A stretch of DNA of 64,000 nucleotides, taken from the NCBI RefSeq assembly GCF_000421705.1, contig NZ_ATXN01000002.1, positions 1,240,001 to 1,304,000 on the forward strand, given 5' to 3'. Position 1 is the stretch's first letter; the number at the start of each line of letters is the position of its first letter. The notes under the pieces are model-generated. The model had not been told where the DNA came from and did no database searches. It worked only from the letters and a program-made list of their open reading frames with translations. The position numbers and the translations under genes are program-made. Shown here one piece after another: positions 16,303 through 26,474 of this stretch. The DNA is from Brevundimonas naejangsanensis DSM 23858 (GTDB lineage: Bacteria; Pseudomonadota; Alphaproteobacteria; Caulobacterales; Caulobacteraceae).

Positions 16303-16677
16303 ATGAAGACCTTGCTGATCCCCGTCCTGGCCGCCACGGTCGCCGCGACCACCCTGCCCGCCGCAGCGCAAGCCTATGATCGTCACGGCCCCTCGCGCGG
16401 CCCCGCCTATGAGCAGAACCATGGCGGCTGGCAGTCGGTCAGCCAGCGCAAATACAGCCTGGACCGCCGCATCGACCAGAGCGTCCGCACTCGCCAGCTG
16501 AGCTCACGCGAAGCCTCGCGCCTGAAGGATGAACTGAACGGCCTGGTCCGCCTGGAACGCAACTATATGCGCGGCGGCCTGACCCGCTGGGAGCGTCAGG
16601 ATCTGGACCGCCGCTATGATCGCCTGTCGGCCAAGATCCGGCTGGAGCGCCGCGACCATAACAACCGTCGCTACTGA
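16303..16677 (+). CDS. Small secreted basic, helical protein, unknown
   Basis: 124 aa. Signal peptide MKTLLIPVLAATVAATTLP ending AAAQA, then a short disordered segment and a charged helical region rich in Arg, Asp and Leu (SREASRLKDELNGLVRLER, RWERQDLDRRYDRLSAKI). No catalytic motif; proteins of this kind are common periplasmic or surface proteins in Caulobacterales. AAGGAG is 6 nt upstream of the ATG. It is divergent from the PepSY-regulator-kinase operon and has a candidate operator upstream, so may belong to that regulon. A strong terminator follows. Confidence 0.8.
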   Translation: MKTLLIPVLAATVAATTLPAAAQAYDRHGPSRGPAYEQNHGGWQSVSQRKYSLDRRIDQSVRTRQLSSREASRLKDELNGLVRLERNYMRGGLTRWERQDLDRRYDRLSAKIRLERRDHNNRRY

Positions 16678-16725
16678 GACGGTTCAGCATCAGGGCCCCA
16701 TCCCTCCCTGTCAGGGGCTCTGCCG

Positions 16726-16756
16726 AGGGCGCGATCCGAAAGGGTCGCGCCCTTTT
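16726..16756 (+). terminator. Intrinsic terminator after the secreted protein gene
   Basis: A 12-bp stem (AGGGCGCGATCC with GGGTCGCGCCCT, one G-U pair), GAAA loop, then TTTT. Oriented for the plus-strand gene ending at 16677; it reaches the stop codon of the convergent minus-strand gene. Confidence 0.85.
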
Positions 16757-16757
16757 C

Positions 16758-17354
16758 CTATGCCGGCTCGACCACCGCGATTTCGGGCCAGCGCCCGCGG
16801 GCATTGGCGATCACCCGGTCCCAGCCCCTGGCCAGGCTCCGCGTCGGATTGGGACGGATCACCATGTCGAATACGTCCTGCAGGCCGAAGGGGGCGACGA
16901 TGCTGATCGCATCGTCCTTCTCCAGCCGCACGCCCAGGGCGAAAGCCGGGGCGACGAAGCGGGCTGGGGCGTCGTCCGTGCAGGTCAGCGGCTCATAGGC
17001 TTCGCCGAACTTGCCCTCGAACCACAGATGCACCCGCGCCTGATTGCGGACCTCGACAATATCACGCAGCTCGGGCGCAAAGGCGGCCGCGACACGCTTG
17101 ATCGCCTCATCCTCGGCGTCCCAGGAGGTATCGGGGTCGAAATAGCCGATGTCGTAATCCTTGACGCCATAGCCCGGCGCCCGGCCCGTCCGCTCATTCC
17201 AGACCGACTGATAGACGGCCCCCGAGAACAGCCTCCAGTCCGGCAAATCTAGGTCGCGCATCACGCGCAGCACATGCATCAAGCCCGCATTGGTGCGGAC
17301 GATGTCGATCAGGCGAGCCTCAAGCTCCGCAGCGGTCGTCGTCTCCACGCTCAT
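16758..17354 (-). CDS. Nucleotidyltransferase family protein (NTP_transf_6/DUF925 type)
   Basis: 198 aa. The segment LFSGAVYQSVWNERTGR followed by GYGVKDYDIGYFDPD matches the DUF925 group of the Pol-beta-like nucleotidyltransferase superfamily, with the Asp-Tyr-Asp acidic pair near residues 65-67 as likely metal ligands. Substrate is unknown. The ATG at 17354 overlaps the thiD stop by 4 bp (ATGA), which fixes the start and makes it the third gene of sugE-thiD-this gene. A role linked to thiamine is not shown. Confidence 0.8.
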   Translation of the reverse strand: MSVETTTAAELEARLIDIVRTNAGLMHVLRVMRDLDLPDWRLFSGAVYQSVWNERTGRAPGYGVKDYDIGYFDPDTSWDAEDEAIKRVAAAFAPELRDIVEVRNQARVHLWFEGKFGEAYEPLTCTDDAPARFVAPAFALGVRLEKDDAISIVAPFGLQDVFDMVIRPNPTRSLARGWDRVIANARGRWPEIAVVEPA

Positions 17355-18169
17355 CGCAGGGGCCACCCGTGGTCCAGCGGGCCATGACCCTGCCCTAGTC
17401 CCGGCGCGCGTCGGATGGCTTCGGCGACATAGGCCCAGGCTTCGGCCACCGCCGTCGACAGGGGCAGGCCCTTGGCGATGCCCGCCGCGCAGGCGCTGGC
17501 CAGGGTGCAGCCGGTGCCGTGGGTATGACGGGTCTCCACCCGCTCGCTTTCCAGCACCGTCTCGCCGTCGTGGGTCAGCAGCAGATCGGTCACCGTCTCG
17601 CCGGGCACATGACCGCCCTTCATCAGCACCGCCTGCGCGCCCATCGCCAGCAAGGCCTCGCCCGCCCGGCGCTGACCGTCCAGATCAACGACGGCAATCC
17701 CGGTCAGGGCCTCAGCCTCGGGCGCATTGGGGGTCAGCAGCGCCGCGCGCGGGACCATCAGCCGCCGCACCGCCTCGACCGCCGCCTCGGCCAGCAGAGG
17801 CGAGCCGCCCTTGGCGATCATCACCGGATCGACCACGGCCGGGACGCCGCCCGCATAGTCGATCAGACCGGCGACCGTTTCGACGACCTCCACAGAGCCC
17901 AGCATGCCCGTCTTCAGGGCGTCCGCGCCGATGTCGTCCAACACCGCCCTGGCCTGAGCCTCGATCACGTCCAGCGGCAGAGGATGGACGCCGTGAACGC
18001 CCAGGGTGTTCTGAACGGTGATGGCGGTGATCGCCGTGGCGGCGAACCCGCCCAGCATGGTCACAGCCTTGATATCCGCCTGAATGCCCGCGCCGCCGCC
18101 TGAATCCGATCCCGCCAGGATCAGCACGCGGCCCAGCGGCTTCGTCGCCGCTTCCGCAGAAGAGGTCAT
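17351..18169 (-). CDS. thiD: Hydroxymethylpyrimidine/phosphomethylpyrimidine kinase
   Basis: 272 aa ribokinase-fold kinase that phosphorylates HMP and HMP-P to HMP-PP for thiamine synthesis or salvage. Visible signatures: LILAGSDSGGGAGIQADIK near residues 15-33, KTGMLGS, VVDPVMIAKGG, LTPNAPEAEALTG, and the anion-hole/catalytic HGTGCTLASA. ATG 18169 overlaps the sugE stop (TGATG). No TPP riboswitch-like leader is visible because the gene starts inside an operon headed by sugE; other thi genes are absent here. Confidence 0.95.
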   Translation of the reverse strand: MTSSAEAATKPLGRVLILAGSDSGGGAGIQADIKAVTMLGGFAATAITAITVQNTLGVHGVHPLPLDVIEAQARAVLDDIGADALKTGMLGSVEVVETVAGLIDYAGGVPAVVDPVMIAKGGSPLLAEAAVEAVRRLMVPRAALLTPNAPEAEALTGIAVVDLDGQRRAGEALLAMGAQAVLMKGGHVPGETVTDLLLTHDGETVLESERVETRHTHGTGCTLASACAAGIAKGLPLSTAVAEAWAYVAEAIRRAPGLGQGHGPLDHGWPLR

Positions 18170-18510
18170 CAGTGCGCCCCCGAAAACAGCTTCAGCCCGA
18201 CGATGCCCGCCACGATCAGCAGAATGCAGACGGCCCGCACCGCCGTCGCCGGCTCGCCATAGACGGCGATCCCGACCGCCGCCGCTCCGACCGCGCCGAT
18301 GCCGGTCCAGACCGCATAGGCCGTGCCCACCGGCAGCTTCTGCGTCGCCGCCCACAGGCCGATCATACTGGCCGCCAGGGCGAGCGCCACGCCCAGCGAA
18401 ATCAACGGTCGCTGCAGCCCGACGTATTTGACGCCCGACGCCCAGCCCACCTCGAAAAGCCCCGCAACGACGAGCACCAACCAGGGATTCAGGGACAGCA
18501 ACCAGGACAT
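18169..18510 (-). CDS. sugE: Small multidrug resistance family exporter, SugE/Gdx-like
   Basis: 113 aa with four hydrophobic helices. The conserved Glu of SMR transporters is in AGLFEVGWASGVKY (near residue 20), and TQKLPVGTAYAVWTGIGAVG is the typical TM3 loop. The GLFEVGWA version resembles SugE/Gdx guanidinium exporters rather than EmrE, but I find no guanidine riboswitch upstream. It may start a few codons later than 18510, since MSWLLSLNPWL is a little longer than usual. Head gene of an overlapping operon with thiD. Confidence 0.9.
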   Translation of the reverse strand: MSWLLSLNPWLVLVVAGLFEVGWASGVKYVGLQRPLISLGVALALAASMIGLWAATQKLPVGTAYAVWTGIGAVGAAAVGIAVYGEPATAVRAVCILLIVAGIVGLKLFSGAH

Positions 18511-18629
18511 GACGGCTGCATGACTGATGGCGAAGCGTCAGACAAGGGCGATCTAAAGACCCCGATGGAACGCCATATCCCCCTCGCCCATACGTAAGAC
18601 GAGGAGAGTTGTTTTAGAATAGCACATAA

Positions 18630-18737
18630 ATGAACAATGATCTCAATGAACAGATCAGAAAGACAAAGTTATTGCAAGAACAGCTAAGGTTTTCGGCAAA
18701 ATTTGGTAAAATTGGCGCAACAACTTCGGCCTCATAA
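18630..18737 (+). CDS. Possible 35-codon ORF in an AT-rich intergenic stretch
   Basis: An open frame starting MNNDLNEQIRKTKLLQEQ and ending TTSAS. The DNA from about 18600 to 18770 is far richer in A+T than anything nearby. No SD precedes the ATG, so this may be a gene fragment or just promoter DNA between sugE and the SRPBCC gene. The peptide is charged and would form a short amphipathic helix. Confidence 0.2.
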   Translation: MNNDLNEQIRKTKLLQEQLRFSAKFGKIGATTSAS

Positions 18738-18773
18738 GCGTTGCCATGCGGGTTTTATGATAGAGAAGGCCAT

Positions 18774-19247
18774 ATGGAAGCTCCTGTGGTGAAGACTGGC
18801 ATGTTGATCCGTCGGCCCGCCGACGAAGTCTACCAGGCCTTTACCGAGCCGGGCGTGACGGCGTGGTTTTGGTTCACCCACGCGGATCGACGGATGACGC
18901 CGGGCGCACAGCTGACCTGGACCTGGGGCATGTATGGCGTCGCCACGCGCGTCCTGGTGAAGGCGCTGGAGGCCAACCGACGCATCCTGATCGACTGGAA
19001 TCTGGACGATGCGCCCACCGAGGTGGAATGGACGTTCGAAGAGCGCGGCTCGGCCACCTGGGTCGAGATTTCAAACCGCGGCTTTCCCGCTTCCGACGCA
19101 GGCGTAAAGGCGGCTCTCGAAGCGATGGAAGGCTTCACCCTGGCGCTGGCGGGCGCCAAGATCTGGCTGGAACGCGCCATCGAGCCGACCTTCATCCTGG
19201 ACCGGTTCCCCGATCAGGTCCTGCCGAGCTGGAAGCCTAAACTCTAA
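18774..19247 (+). CDS. SRPBCC (AHSA1/START-like) domain protein
   Basis: 157 aa. The pattern IRRPADEVYQAFTEPGVTAWFWF, TPGAQLTWTWGMYG and EVEWTFEERGSATWVEISN is that of the Bet v1/AHSA1 hydrophobic-cavity fold, ending in the long C-terminal helix (GFTLALAGAKIWLERAIE). Such proteins bind small hydrophobic ligands or partner proteins; the ligand is unknown. ATG 18774 is chosen with GAGAAGG about 6 nt upstream over a GTG/ATG 11 codons earlier. Convergent with folP, whose stop is 10 bp away. Confidence 0.85.
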   Translation: MEAPVVKTGMLIRRPADEVYQAFTEPGVTAWFWFTHADRRMTPGAQLTWTWGMYGVATRVLVKALEANRRILIDWNLDDAPTEVEWTFEERGSATWVEISNRGFPASDAGVKAALEAMEGFTLALAGAKIWLERAIEPTFILDRFPDQVLPSWKPKL

Positions 19248-19256
19248 GCCCTGGCT

Positions 19257-20081
<825 letters not shown>

Positions 20082-20342
20082 GCGACGATGACTCCGCGAG
20101 CGCCGGTTTGACTTTCGGTGCGCTGGGGTTCAGCCTCTAACGGCAATGAAACGCTTCGTCAGCCAGGCTCGACGCCTCACCCACGCGGGACGCCGCGTCG
20201 AAGGCTTTTAACCCGTAGCGGTCTGCCACGCGCGCGCCCTGCGCCGGGCGCCCGCTACGGGACCACGTTGCACGCTTTCGGTTCCCTTTTTTTATCATCG
20301 CAGAACAGGCCGGTCGTCGGACAGGCCAAGAGACTTTGCGCC
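20082..20342. other. Divergent intergenic region between folP and a small acidic protein gene
   Basis: About 260 bp with no gene I can support. It contains the nested hairpin described separately (20212-20261) and a TTTTTTT run near 20287. Both folP and the plus-strand genes must be transcribed outward from here. Confidence 0.5.
20212..20261 (+). ncRNA. Nested hairpin, candidate 5' leader element
   Basis: A perfect 10-bp outer stem (CCCGTAGCGG with CCGCTACGGG) encloses a 12-nt one-sided bulge and a 6-bp inner stem (GCGCCC with GGGCGC, loop TGCGCC) stacked directly on it. It lies about 80-130 nt upstream of the ATG at 20343 and is followed at about 22 nt by a T-run. It does not match a riboswitch I know, and transcription is unproven; it could also be a terminator-like or protein-binding structure. 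Confidence 0.4.
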
Positions 20343-20522
20343 ATGACCACTGAAATTCAGGACCACAGCCTGCCGGATTCGTCTCAGCCAGACGTCGGCG
20401 GCGCCGAAATCATTCCCTTCCGTCGCCCCCCAACCCCAGGCAGCGCGCCCGATAGCGCGCCGCCGCCCGCGTCGGAACCCGAAGACCATCATCCCGACGA
20501 CGACGGCCCCTCAGCCGCCTGA
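20343..20522 (+). CDS. Small acidic, proline-rich protein, unknown
   Basis: 59 aa: MTTEIQDHSLPDSSQPD, a short basic IIPFRRP segment, then Pro/Ala/Ser/Asp-rich sequence ending HHPDDDGPSAA. Predicted disordered, no signal peptide or membrane helix. SD is weak. It lies 38 bp before the Rnk-like gene on the same strand, so they are probably co-transcribed. Confidence 0.6.
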   Translation: MTTEIQDHSLPDSSQPDVGGAEIIPFRRPPTPGSAPDSAPPPASEPEDHHPDDDGPSAA

Positions 20523-20560
20523 GCGCGTCCCCATCGCTTTTTTTGAGAACGAGACGTTCC

Positions 20561-20968
20561 ATGACCACCCCTCGCAAGGGCGCCCTGCCCGCCATTACGC
20601 TTCGCAGCGACGACTTCGACGCCCTGGACCGCCTGGTCGGCGATCTGCCCGGCTCGGGCCCCGCCGGCCTGCTGCAACAGGAGTTGGACCGCGCCAAGGT
20701 GTGCGAGCCCAAGGCCATGCCCAAGAATGTCGTCACCCTGAACCGCTGGCTGCACTATTCGGACGACCACAGCCCCGACACGCGTCGCGTCCAGCTGGTT
20801 CTGCCCAAGGAAGCCGACATCGACGCCGGTCGCGTCTCCATCCTGTCCTATGTCGGCGCGGGCCTCATCGGCTTGAAAGAAGGCCAGTCCATCACGTGGC
20901 CTGATCCGTCCGGCGCCGCGCGCAAGCTGACCCTGGTCAAGCTGGAAGACCCGGAGCCGGCGAACTAA
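20561..20968 (+). CDS. rnk: Rnk-like GreA/GreB C-terminal domain protein
   Basis: 135 aa. The N-terminal helical part (ITLRSDDFDALDRLVGDLPG) and C-terminal FKBP-like GreA/GreB domain (RRVQLVLPKEADIDAGRVS, LSYVGAGLIGLKEGQSI) match Rnk, the regulator of nucleoside diphosphate kinase, which binds RNA polymerase near the secondary channel but lacks the Gre coiled-coil tip. The gene symbol is a family-level call. An intrinsic terminator follows 30 bp after the stop. Confidence 0.88.
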   Translation: MTTPRKGALPAITLRSDDFDALDRLVGDLPGSGPAGLLQQELDRAKVCEPKAMPKNVVTLNRWLHYSDDHSPDTRRVQLVLPKEADIDAGRVSILSYVGAGLIGLKEGQSITWPDPSGAARKLTLVKLEDPEPAN

Positions 20969-20997
20969 GCCGTCAGGCCGAGGTTCAAATTAAAGAA

Positions 20998-21026
20998 GGG
21001 GCGCGCCCATCGGACGCGCCCCTTTT
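20998..21026 (+). terminator. Intrinsic terminator between rnk-like gene and ftsH
   Basis: An 8-bp stem (GGGGCGCG with CGCGCCCC, 8-nt loop), then TTTTT. On the other strand the stem is followed by TTCTTTAA, so it may also end ftsH transcripts. Confidence 0.85.
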
Positions 21027-21047
21027 TCGTGGCTGGACGAAAGTCTC

Positions 21048-22982
<1,935 letters not shown>

Positions 22983-23024
22983 TCGGTCCTCGGTTCCTCG
23001 ACAGGGCCGCGCTGGGCCCGTCGA

Positions 23025-24329
23025 TCAGCAGTCTTCGTCTGAAAATAGGTCAGACGGCGGCGTTTCGCCATGAAGGGTTTGAAAGAGTCCGTCTTCCTGC
23101 GTCGTTTCGCCCGTAAAAACCGCCGAGGCGAGCGTCAGACGGCGCAGGCCCAGCGCCCGGACATCGGCCCCGCGCCAGGCCAGCTGCGCCCGCCCCTGCC
23201 CGTCGATCAACACCGGCGCGGCGGCGCGGGCGGCGGGCGGCAGACCGGACAAGACCGCCCTTTCCCGATCGGACAGCTGCGCCAGCCGCCCGGCCGCCGC
23301 CTCGACGCGCAGGCCGGGCCTGTCAGCGACGATCTCGAACCGCCCGTCCCAGACGACGGCGACGCCCGACGTGAGGTGCAGCGGCGCGACCGGGCGGCGA
23401 CGCCATTCGCCCGGCTCCCGCATCACCCGGGCAAGGGCGCCGGACGCCTCAATGCGGGCGCCGCACAGGACAGCAGTGAAATCCTCGCCCGCCGCCAGCC
23501 GCCCCTGAAGAGCCGCCAGCCGGCCTCCGCGCGGAGGGGTCACGCTACCGCCCGCACACAGCAGGACGGCGGCCAGCGTCGATCCGGGCAGGTCGCGGGG
23601 CACTGTCAGCACCCCGGCCCAGGCAAGGTCCTGCCCGCACGGCGACAAACCGGGGGCGAGCTGCGGATCAGCCCTCTGACTTTCCATTGGCGGGTGGGGC
23701 GGGGTTTTGTCGAGCGCCGCCCGCGCCCGCCCCCGGCCGAAGCGCAGGTCGGCGTTGGCGGGGTCCTCCAGCCATGAGGCCCCGCGCGCGCGCAGATGAT
23801 CCCGCAGCGCGTCACGCCGCTCCTCCAGCACCGGACGCAGCAGCATCAGTCCGCGCCCCTCAGGCCAGGCGGGCGACGCCGACCAGTCGCGCAGGCGCCC
23901 CAGCGTCGCGCCCTCGGCTCGCATCCACTCGCCCTCGGCGACATCATCGGCGGTGTGACCGGTCAGGATGACGCGCGCCCCCGCATCCCGCGCGGCCTCG
24001 GCCAGCAGGGCGTGGCGGGCCGCCCGCGCGCGCGCCGGAAGCCCGGCGCCGCCTCGCCCCTGCGCCCAGAGCAACCCGCGCCAGTCGGCACCCGCCGCGC
24101 GCGCAGCCTCGGCCGCGAACCGGGTCCAGGCCGCGCTGTCGGGATTGAGATTGTGGTCGACCGTCAGGGCGAGCAGCCGCCGTCTCCTCGCCTTCGCCCA
24201 AGCGACGGCGAGGTCCAGCAGGGCCATCGAGTCGCCCCCGCCCGACAGGGCCAGGGCGACCGGCTCGGGTCCAATATGGTTCAGGCGCGCGTCCAGCCGG
24301 GCGAAGACCCGACTGGTCAGATCGTCCAT
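23025..24329 (-). CDS. tilS: tRNA(Ile)-lysidine synthetase
   Basis: 434 aa. The PP-loop SGGGDSMALLDL (residues 29-40) binds ATP for conversion of C34 to lysidine in tRNA-Ile(CAU), which is essential for reading AUA. LTVDHNLNPDS and ILTGHTADDVAEG are further family motifs. The C-terminal part is rich in Ala/Arg and ends with an unusual acidic DLFSDEDC. ATG 24329 overlaps the cpoB stop (TGATG), which sets the start. Confidence 0.95.
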   Translation of the reverse strand: MDDLTSRVFARLDARLNHIGPEPVALALSGGGDSMALLDLAVAWAKARRRRLLALTVDHNLNPDSAAWTRFAAEAARAAGADWRGLLWAQGRGGAGLPARARAARHALLAEAARDAGARVILTGHTADDVAEGEWMRAEGATLGRLRDWSASPAWPEGRGLMLLRPVLEERRDALRDHLRARGASWLEDPANADLRFGRGRARAALDKTPPHPPMESQRADPQLAPGLSPCGQDLAWAGVLTVPRDLPGSTLAAVLLCAGGSVTPPRGGRLAALQGRLAAGEDFTAVLCGARIEASGALARVMREPGEWRRRPVAPLHLTSGVAVVWDGRFEIVADRPGLRVEAAAGRLAQLSDRERAVLSGLPPAARAAAPVLIDGQGRAQLAWRGADVRALGLRRLTLASAVFTGETTQEDGLFQTLHGETPPSDLFSDEDC

Positions 24330-25177
24330 CAGCTGCAGCTGGCGCGCGTCCGCAGCTGGGTCGCGCGGGTCTTCTGCGCCGCCGTGGCCGCCTCGGCGTA
24401 GCGGCGACCGAACTCGGTAAGGGCCCCGCAGGCCTGGGTCGCGCGGTCGGTGGCGCGCAGGGCCTCGGCCAGCTTCAGCGTCGTCTCGGGCGCCCACGGC
24501 GTGCGCGGCCAGCCGTTCAGGGCAGCGGCGTAGGCCTGAACCGCCGAAGCGTTGTCACGCGCGGCGACGTGCAGGTCGCCCAGACGGCTGTTGGCTTCGC
24601 GCGACTGGGGCGTGTTCGGCCAGGTGACGATGACGGTCTCCAGCGCGCGGCCGCCGCGCACGGCGTCCTCGCCCGCCAGACGCATGGCCGCCTGCAGGTC
24701 CTGCGCCGCGTCGCCGGTCGGCGAGTTAGCGACGATCGGGCCGTTCAGTTCAGCGGCTTCCTCAGCAGCCTTCTCGGCGCGCTCGACCCGGCCTTCCAGA
24801 TCGCGCAGGCGGCGGCTCAACTGCGTATTCTCGCGCGTCGCCTCGTCCAGTTGGAAGGTCAGCCGCTCGCTGTCGGCGTTCATGCGCTGGAAGGTCTGCT
24901 CCACGTCGCCCAGACGGCGCTCGAGGATCGAGACCTGCCCCTGCAGGGCCACGACCTCGGGGTCCAGCTCGACCAGAACCGGTTGGCCGGCGGCGTTGCG
25001 CTGGGTCAGGGCGCGCTCAAGACGGCGGACGTTACGGTCCAGCTGGTCCAGGCGGCGCTTGTCCCACTGGATCTGCTCCATCGGCTGGACCTGGGCGACG
25101 ACGGCGCCCCCGATCAACGTCAGGCCGATCGCCGTCAGGACAGCGGGTTTCGTGAGGCGGAATGGCGTCTTCAGCAT
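24329..25177 (-). CDS. cpoB: Tol-Pal system protein CpoB (YbgF)
   Basis: 282 aa periplasmic protein. A signal/anchor (residues 12-28) is followed by a long coiled coil (about 38-145, with runs such as RRLDQLDRNVRRLERAL) that trimerises, then a C-terminal TPR domain (RALETVIVTWPNTPQSREANSRLG). CpoB coordinates peptidoglycan synthesis with Tol-Pal constriction of the outer membrane. It is separated from pal by a DUF3667 gene and a terminator, so must have a separate promoter here. Confidence 0.9.
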   Translation of the reverse strand: MLKTPFRLTKPAVLTAIGLTLIGGAVVAQVQPMEQIQWDKRRLDQLDRNVRRLERALTQRNAAGQPVLVELDPEVVALQGQVSILERRLGDVEQTFQRMNADSERLTFQLDEATRENTQLSRRLRDLEGRVERAEKAAEEAAELNGPIVANSPTGDAAQDLQAAMRLAGEDAVRGGRALETVIVTWPNTPQSREANSRLGDLHVAARDNASAVQAYAAALNGWPRTPWAPETTLKLAEALRATDRATQACGALTEFGRRYAEAATAAQKTRATQLRTRASCS

Positions 25178-25220
25178 GGCTCTGTCGTCCCACCGATTTG
25201 CGGCGACGGCAAGGCCCCGA

Positions 25221-26369
25221 TCAATGTCCGAGGCCCAGATAGATGATGGAGACGATGAACAACGTCGCCGCGATCTCGCAAAAGATCAGCAGCACCGCCG
25301 TCCGCCACAGGGTCGAGAAGACCGACAGACTGTAGGCGCCCTTCAACTGGGCGAACATGTGAACGGGAACGATCAGCGCCGCGATCGTGCCGACGGCTGC
25401 GCCCGCTCCCTTCAGCGTCGTCGCGACCACGACCACCGCCATCAGCAGCAGCGACATGAAGGTCAGGGAATAGAGAACGAACACCCCGTGATCATACAGG
25501 GTGAAACCCCGTTTCCACAGGAACATCAGGGCCACGAACGGGATCGACAGCGGCACCAGCAGGAAGGCGAATTTATAAATGGTCTGCTGCAGCTTGTAGA
25601 GCGCCAGATCCGGGTTCTTCAGCTTCTTGGCCACCGTCTTGGTCAAGCCGTTGGTCTGACCATCCGTGCCGACGCTGGCGGCCAGATCGGCGACCTGAGC
25701 CTGCCAACTGCCCGAGTCCAGGCCGTCCTTGCGGCCCTCGACCGCGTCCTTCTGCAGGCGTTCAAGCTTGGCCTTCTCAGCGATGACGCCGGCTTCGGCT
25801 CCGGCCAGAACGCCGGCGGCGGCGCCCGCCCGCGCGCCGCTGTTGAACGCCGGGGGCGATCCGTCCGCCGGCTCCATCGCCGCGGCAGCCGCATCGACTT
25901 CCTTACGGGCGGCCGCTGCGACCTGTTCCGCCTCGGCTATCGCCTCCTTCTGGGCCTCGATCTGCTGCGGCAGGGACGGCAGGGTCACTTCCTGATGCGG
26001 CATGAAGCTGAGGGCGAAGAACATCACGAAGAGGGTGAACAGGAACATCGCCAGTGGCGAGACATAGCGTGTCCGCCTGCCCTGAACCCACTCGCGCGTC
26101 AGCTGTCCCGGATTGACGATCAACAGCGGCAGGGTGCGCCAGAGGCGACCGTCGAAGTGCATGACCCCGTGCAGAAGTTCTTCGCCCAGATGCAGCAGGG
26201 TGCGGTGGACATGGGCCGCCTGTCCGCAGTTGGAGCAGAACCGCCCAGTGACCTCGGCGCCGCAGTCGGCGCAGACGCCGTGAGGCTGGCCCGCCTGACC
26301 GGTCGGCTTCTCGATCGCCCCAGCGATGACGCCTGCCGTCATGGCCCCGCCTGCCGCCTCCAGATCCAT
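25221..26369 (-). CDS. DUF3667 membrane protein with N-terminal zinc ribbon
   Basis: 382 aa. The N-terminal zinc ribbon CADCGAEVTGRFCSNCGQ (Cys33, 36, 45, 48) is followed by HRTLLHLGEELLHGVMHFDG and TREWVQGRRTRYVSPLAMF, the DUF3667 signature, then a membrane helix near 95-115, a long Ala/Glu-rich predicted coiled coil (about 125-190), and three or four C-terminal membrane helices. Function unknown. ATG 26369 has GGGGAG about 7 nt upstream. It stands between pal and cpoB, which are usually neighbours, with a terminator in front of it. Confidence 0.87.
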   Translation of the reverse strand: MDLEAAGGAMTAGVIAGAIEKPTGQAGQPHGVCADCGAEVTGRFCSNCGQAAHVHRTLLHLGEELLHGVMHFDGRLWRTLPLLIVNPGQLTREWVQGRRTRYVSPLAMFLFTLFVMFFALSFMPHQEVTLPSLPQQIEAQKEAIAEAEQVAAAARKEVDAAAAAMEPADGSPPAFNSGARAGAAAGVLAGAEAGVIAEKAKLERLQKDAVEGRKDGLDSGSWQAQVADLAASVGTDGQTNGLTKTVAKKLKNPDLALYKLQQTIYKFAFLLVPLSIPFVALMFLWKRGFTLYDHGVFVLYSLTFMSLLLMAVVVVATTLKGAGAAVGTIAALIVPVHMFAQLKGAYSLSVFSTLWRTAVLLIFCEIAATLFIVSIIYLGLGH

Positions 26370-26414
26370 GCACTTTCTCCCCGATTCGGTGCGGACTTTG
26401 ATCCCTGGAAAGCG

Positions 26415-26449
26415 CAAAGAAAAGAGGCGCCGGCTTGCGCCGACGCCTC
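26415..26449 (-). terminator. Intrinsic terminator after pal
   Basis: On the minus strand GAGGCGTCGGC-GCAA-GCCGGCGCCTC (11 bp with one mismatch) is followed by TTTTCTTT. It ends the tolQRAB-pal transcript ahead of the DUF3667 gene. Confidence 0.85.
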
Positions 26450-26474
26450 GATCCGTCAGTTTTTCGCCTGATGT

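Noticed and set aside
18511..18620. Guanidine (ykkC-type) riboswitch upstream of sugE
   Set aside because: I looked for paired ACGR-loop hairpins and for the ykkC-I/III conserved cores on the minus strand and did not find them.
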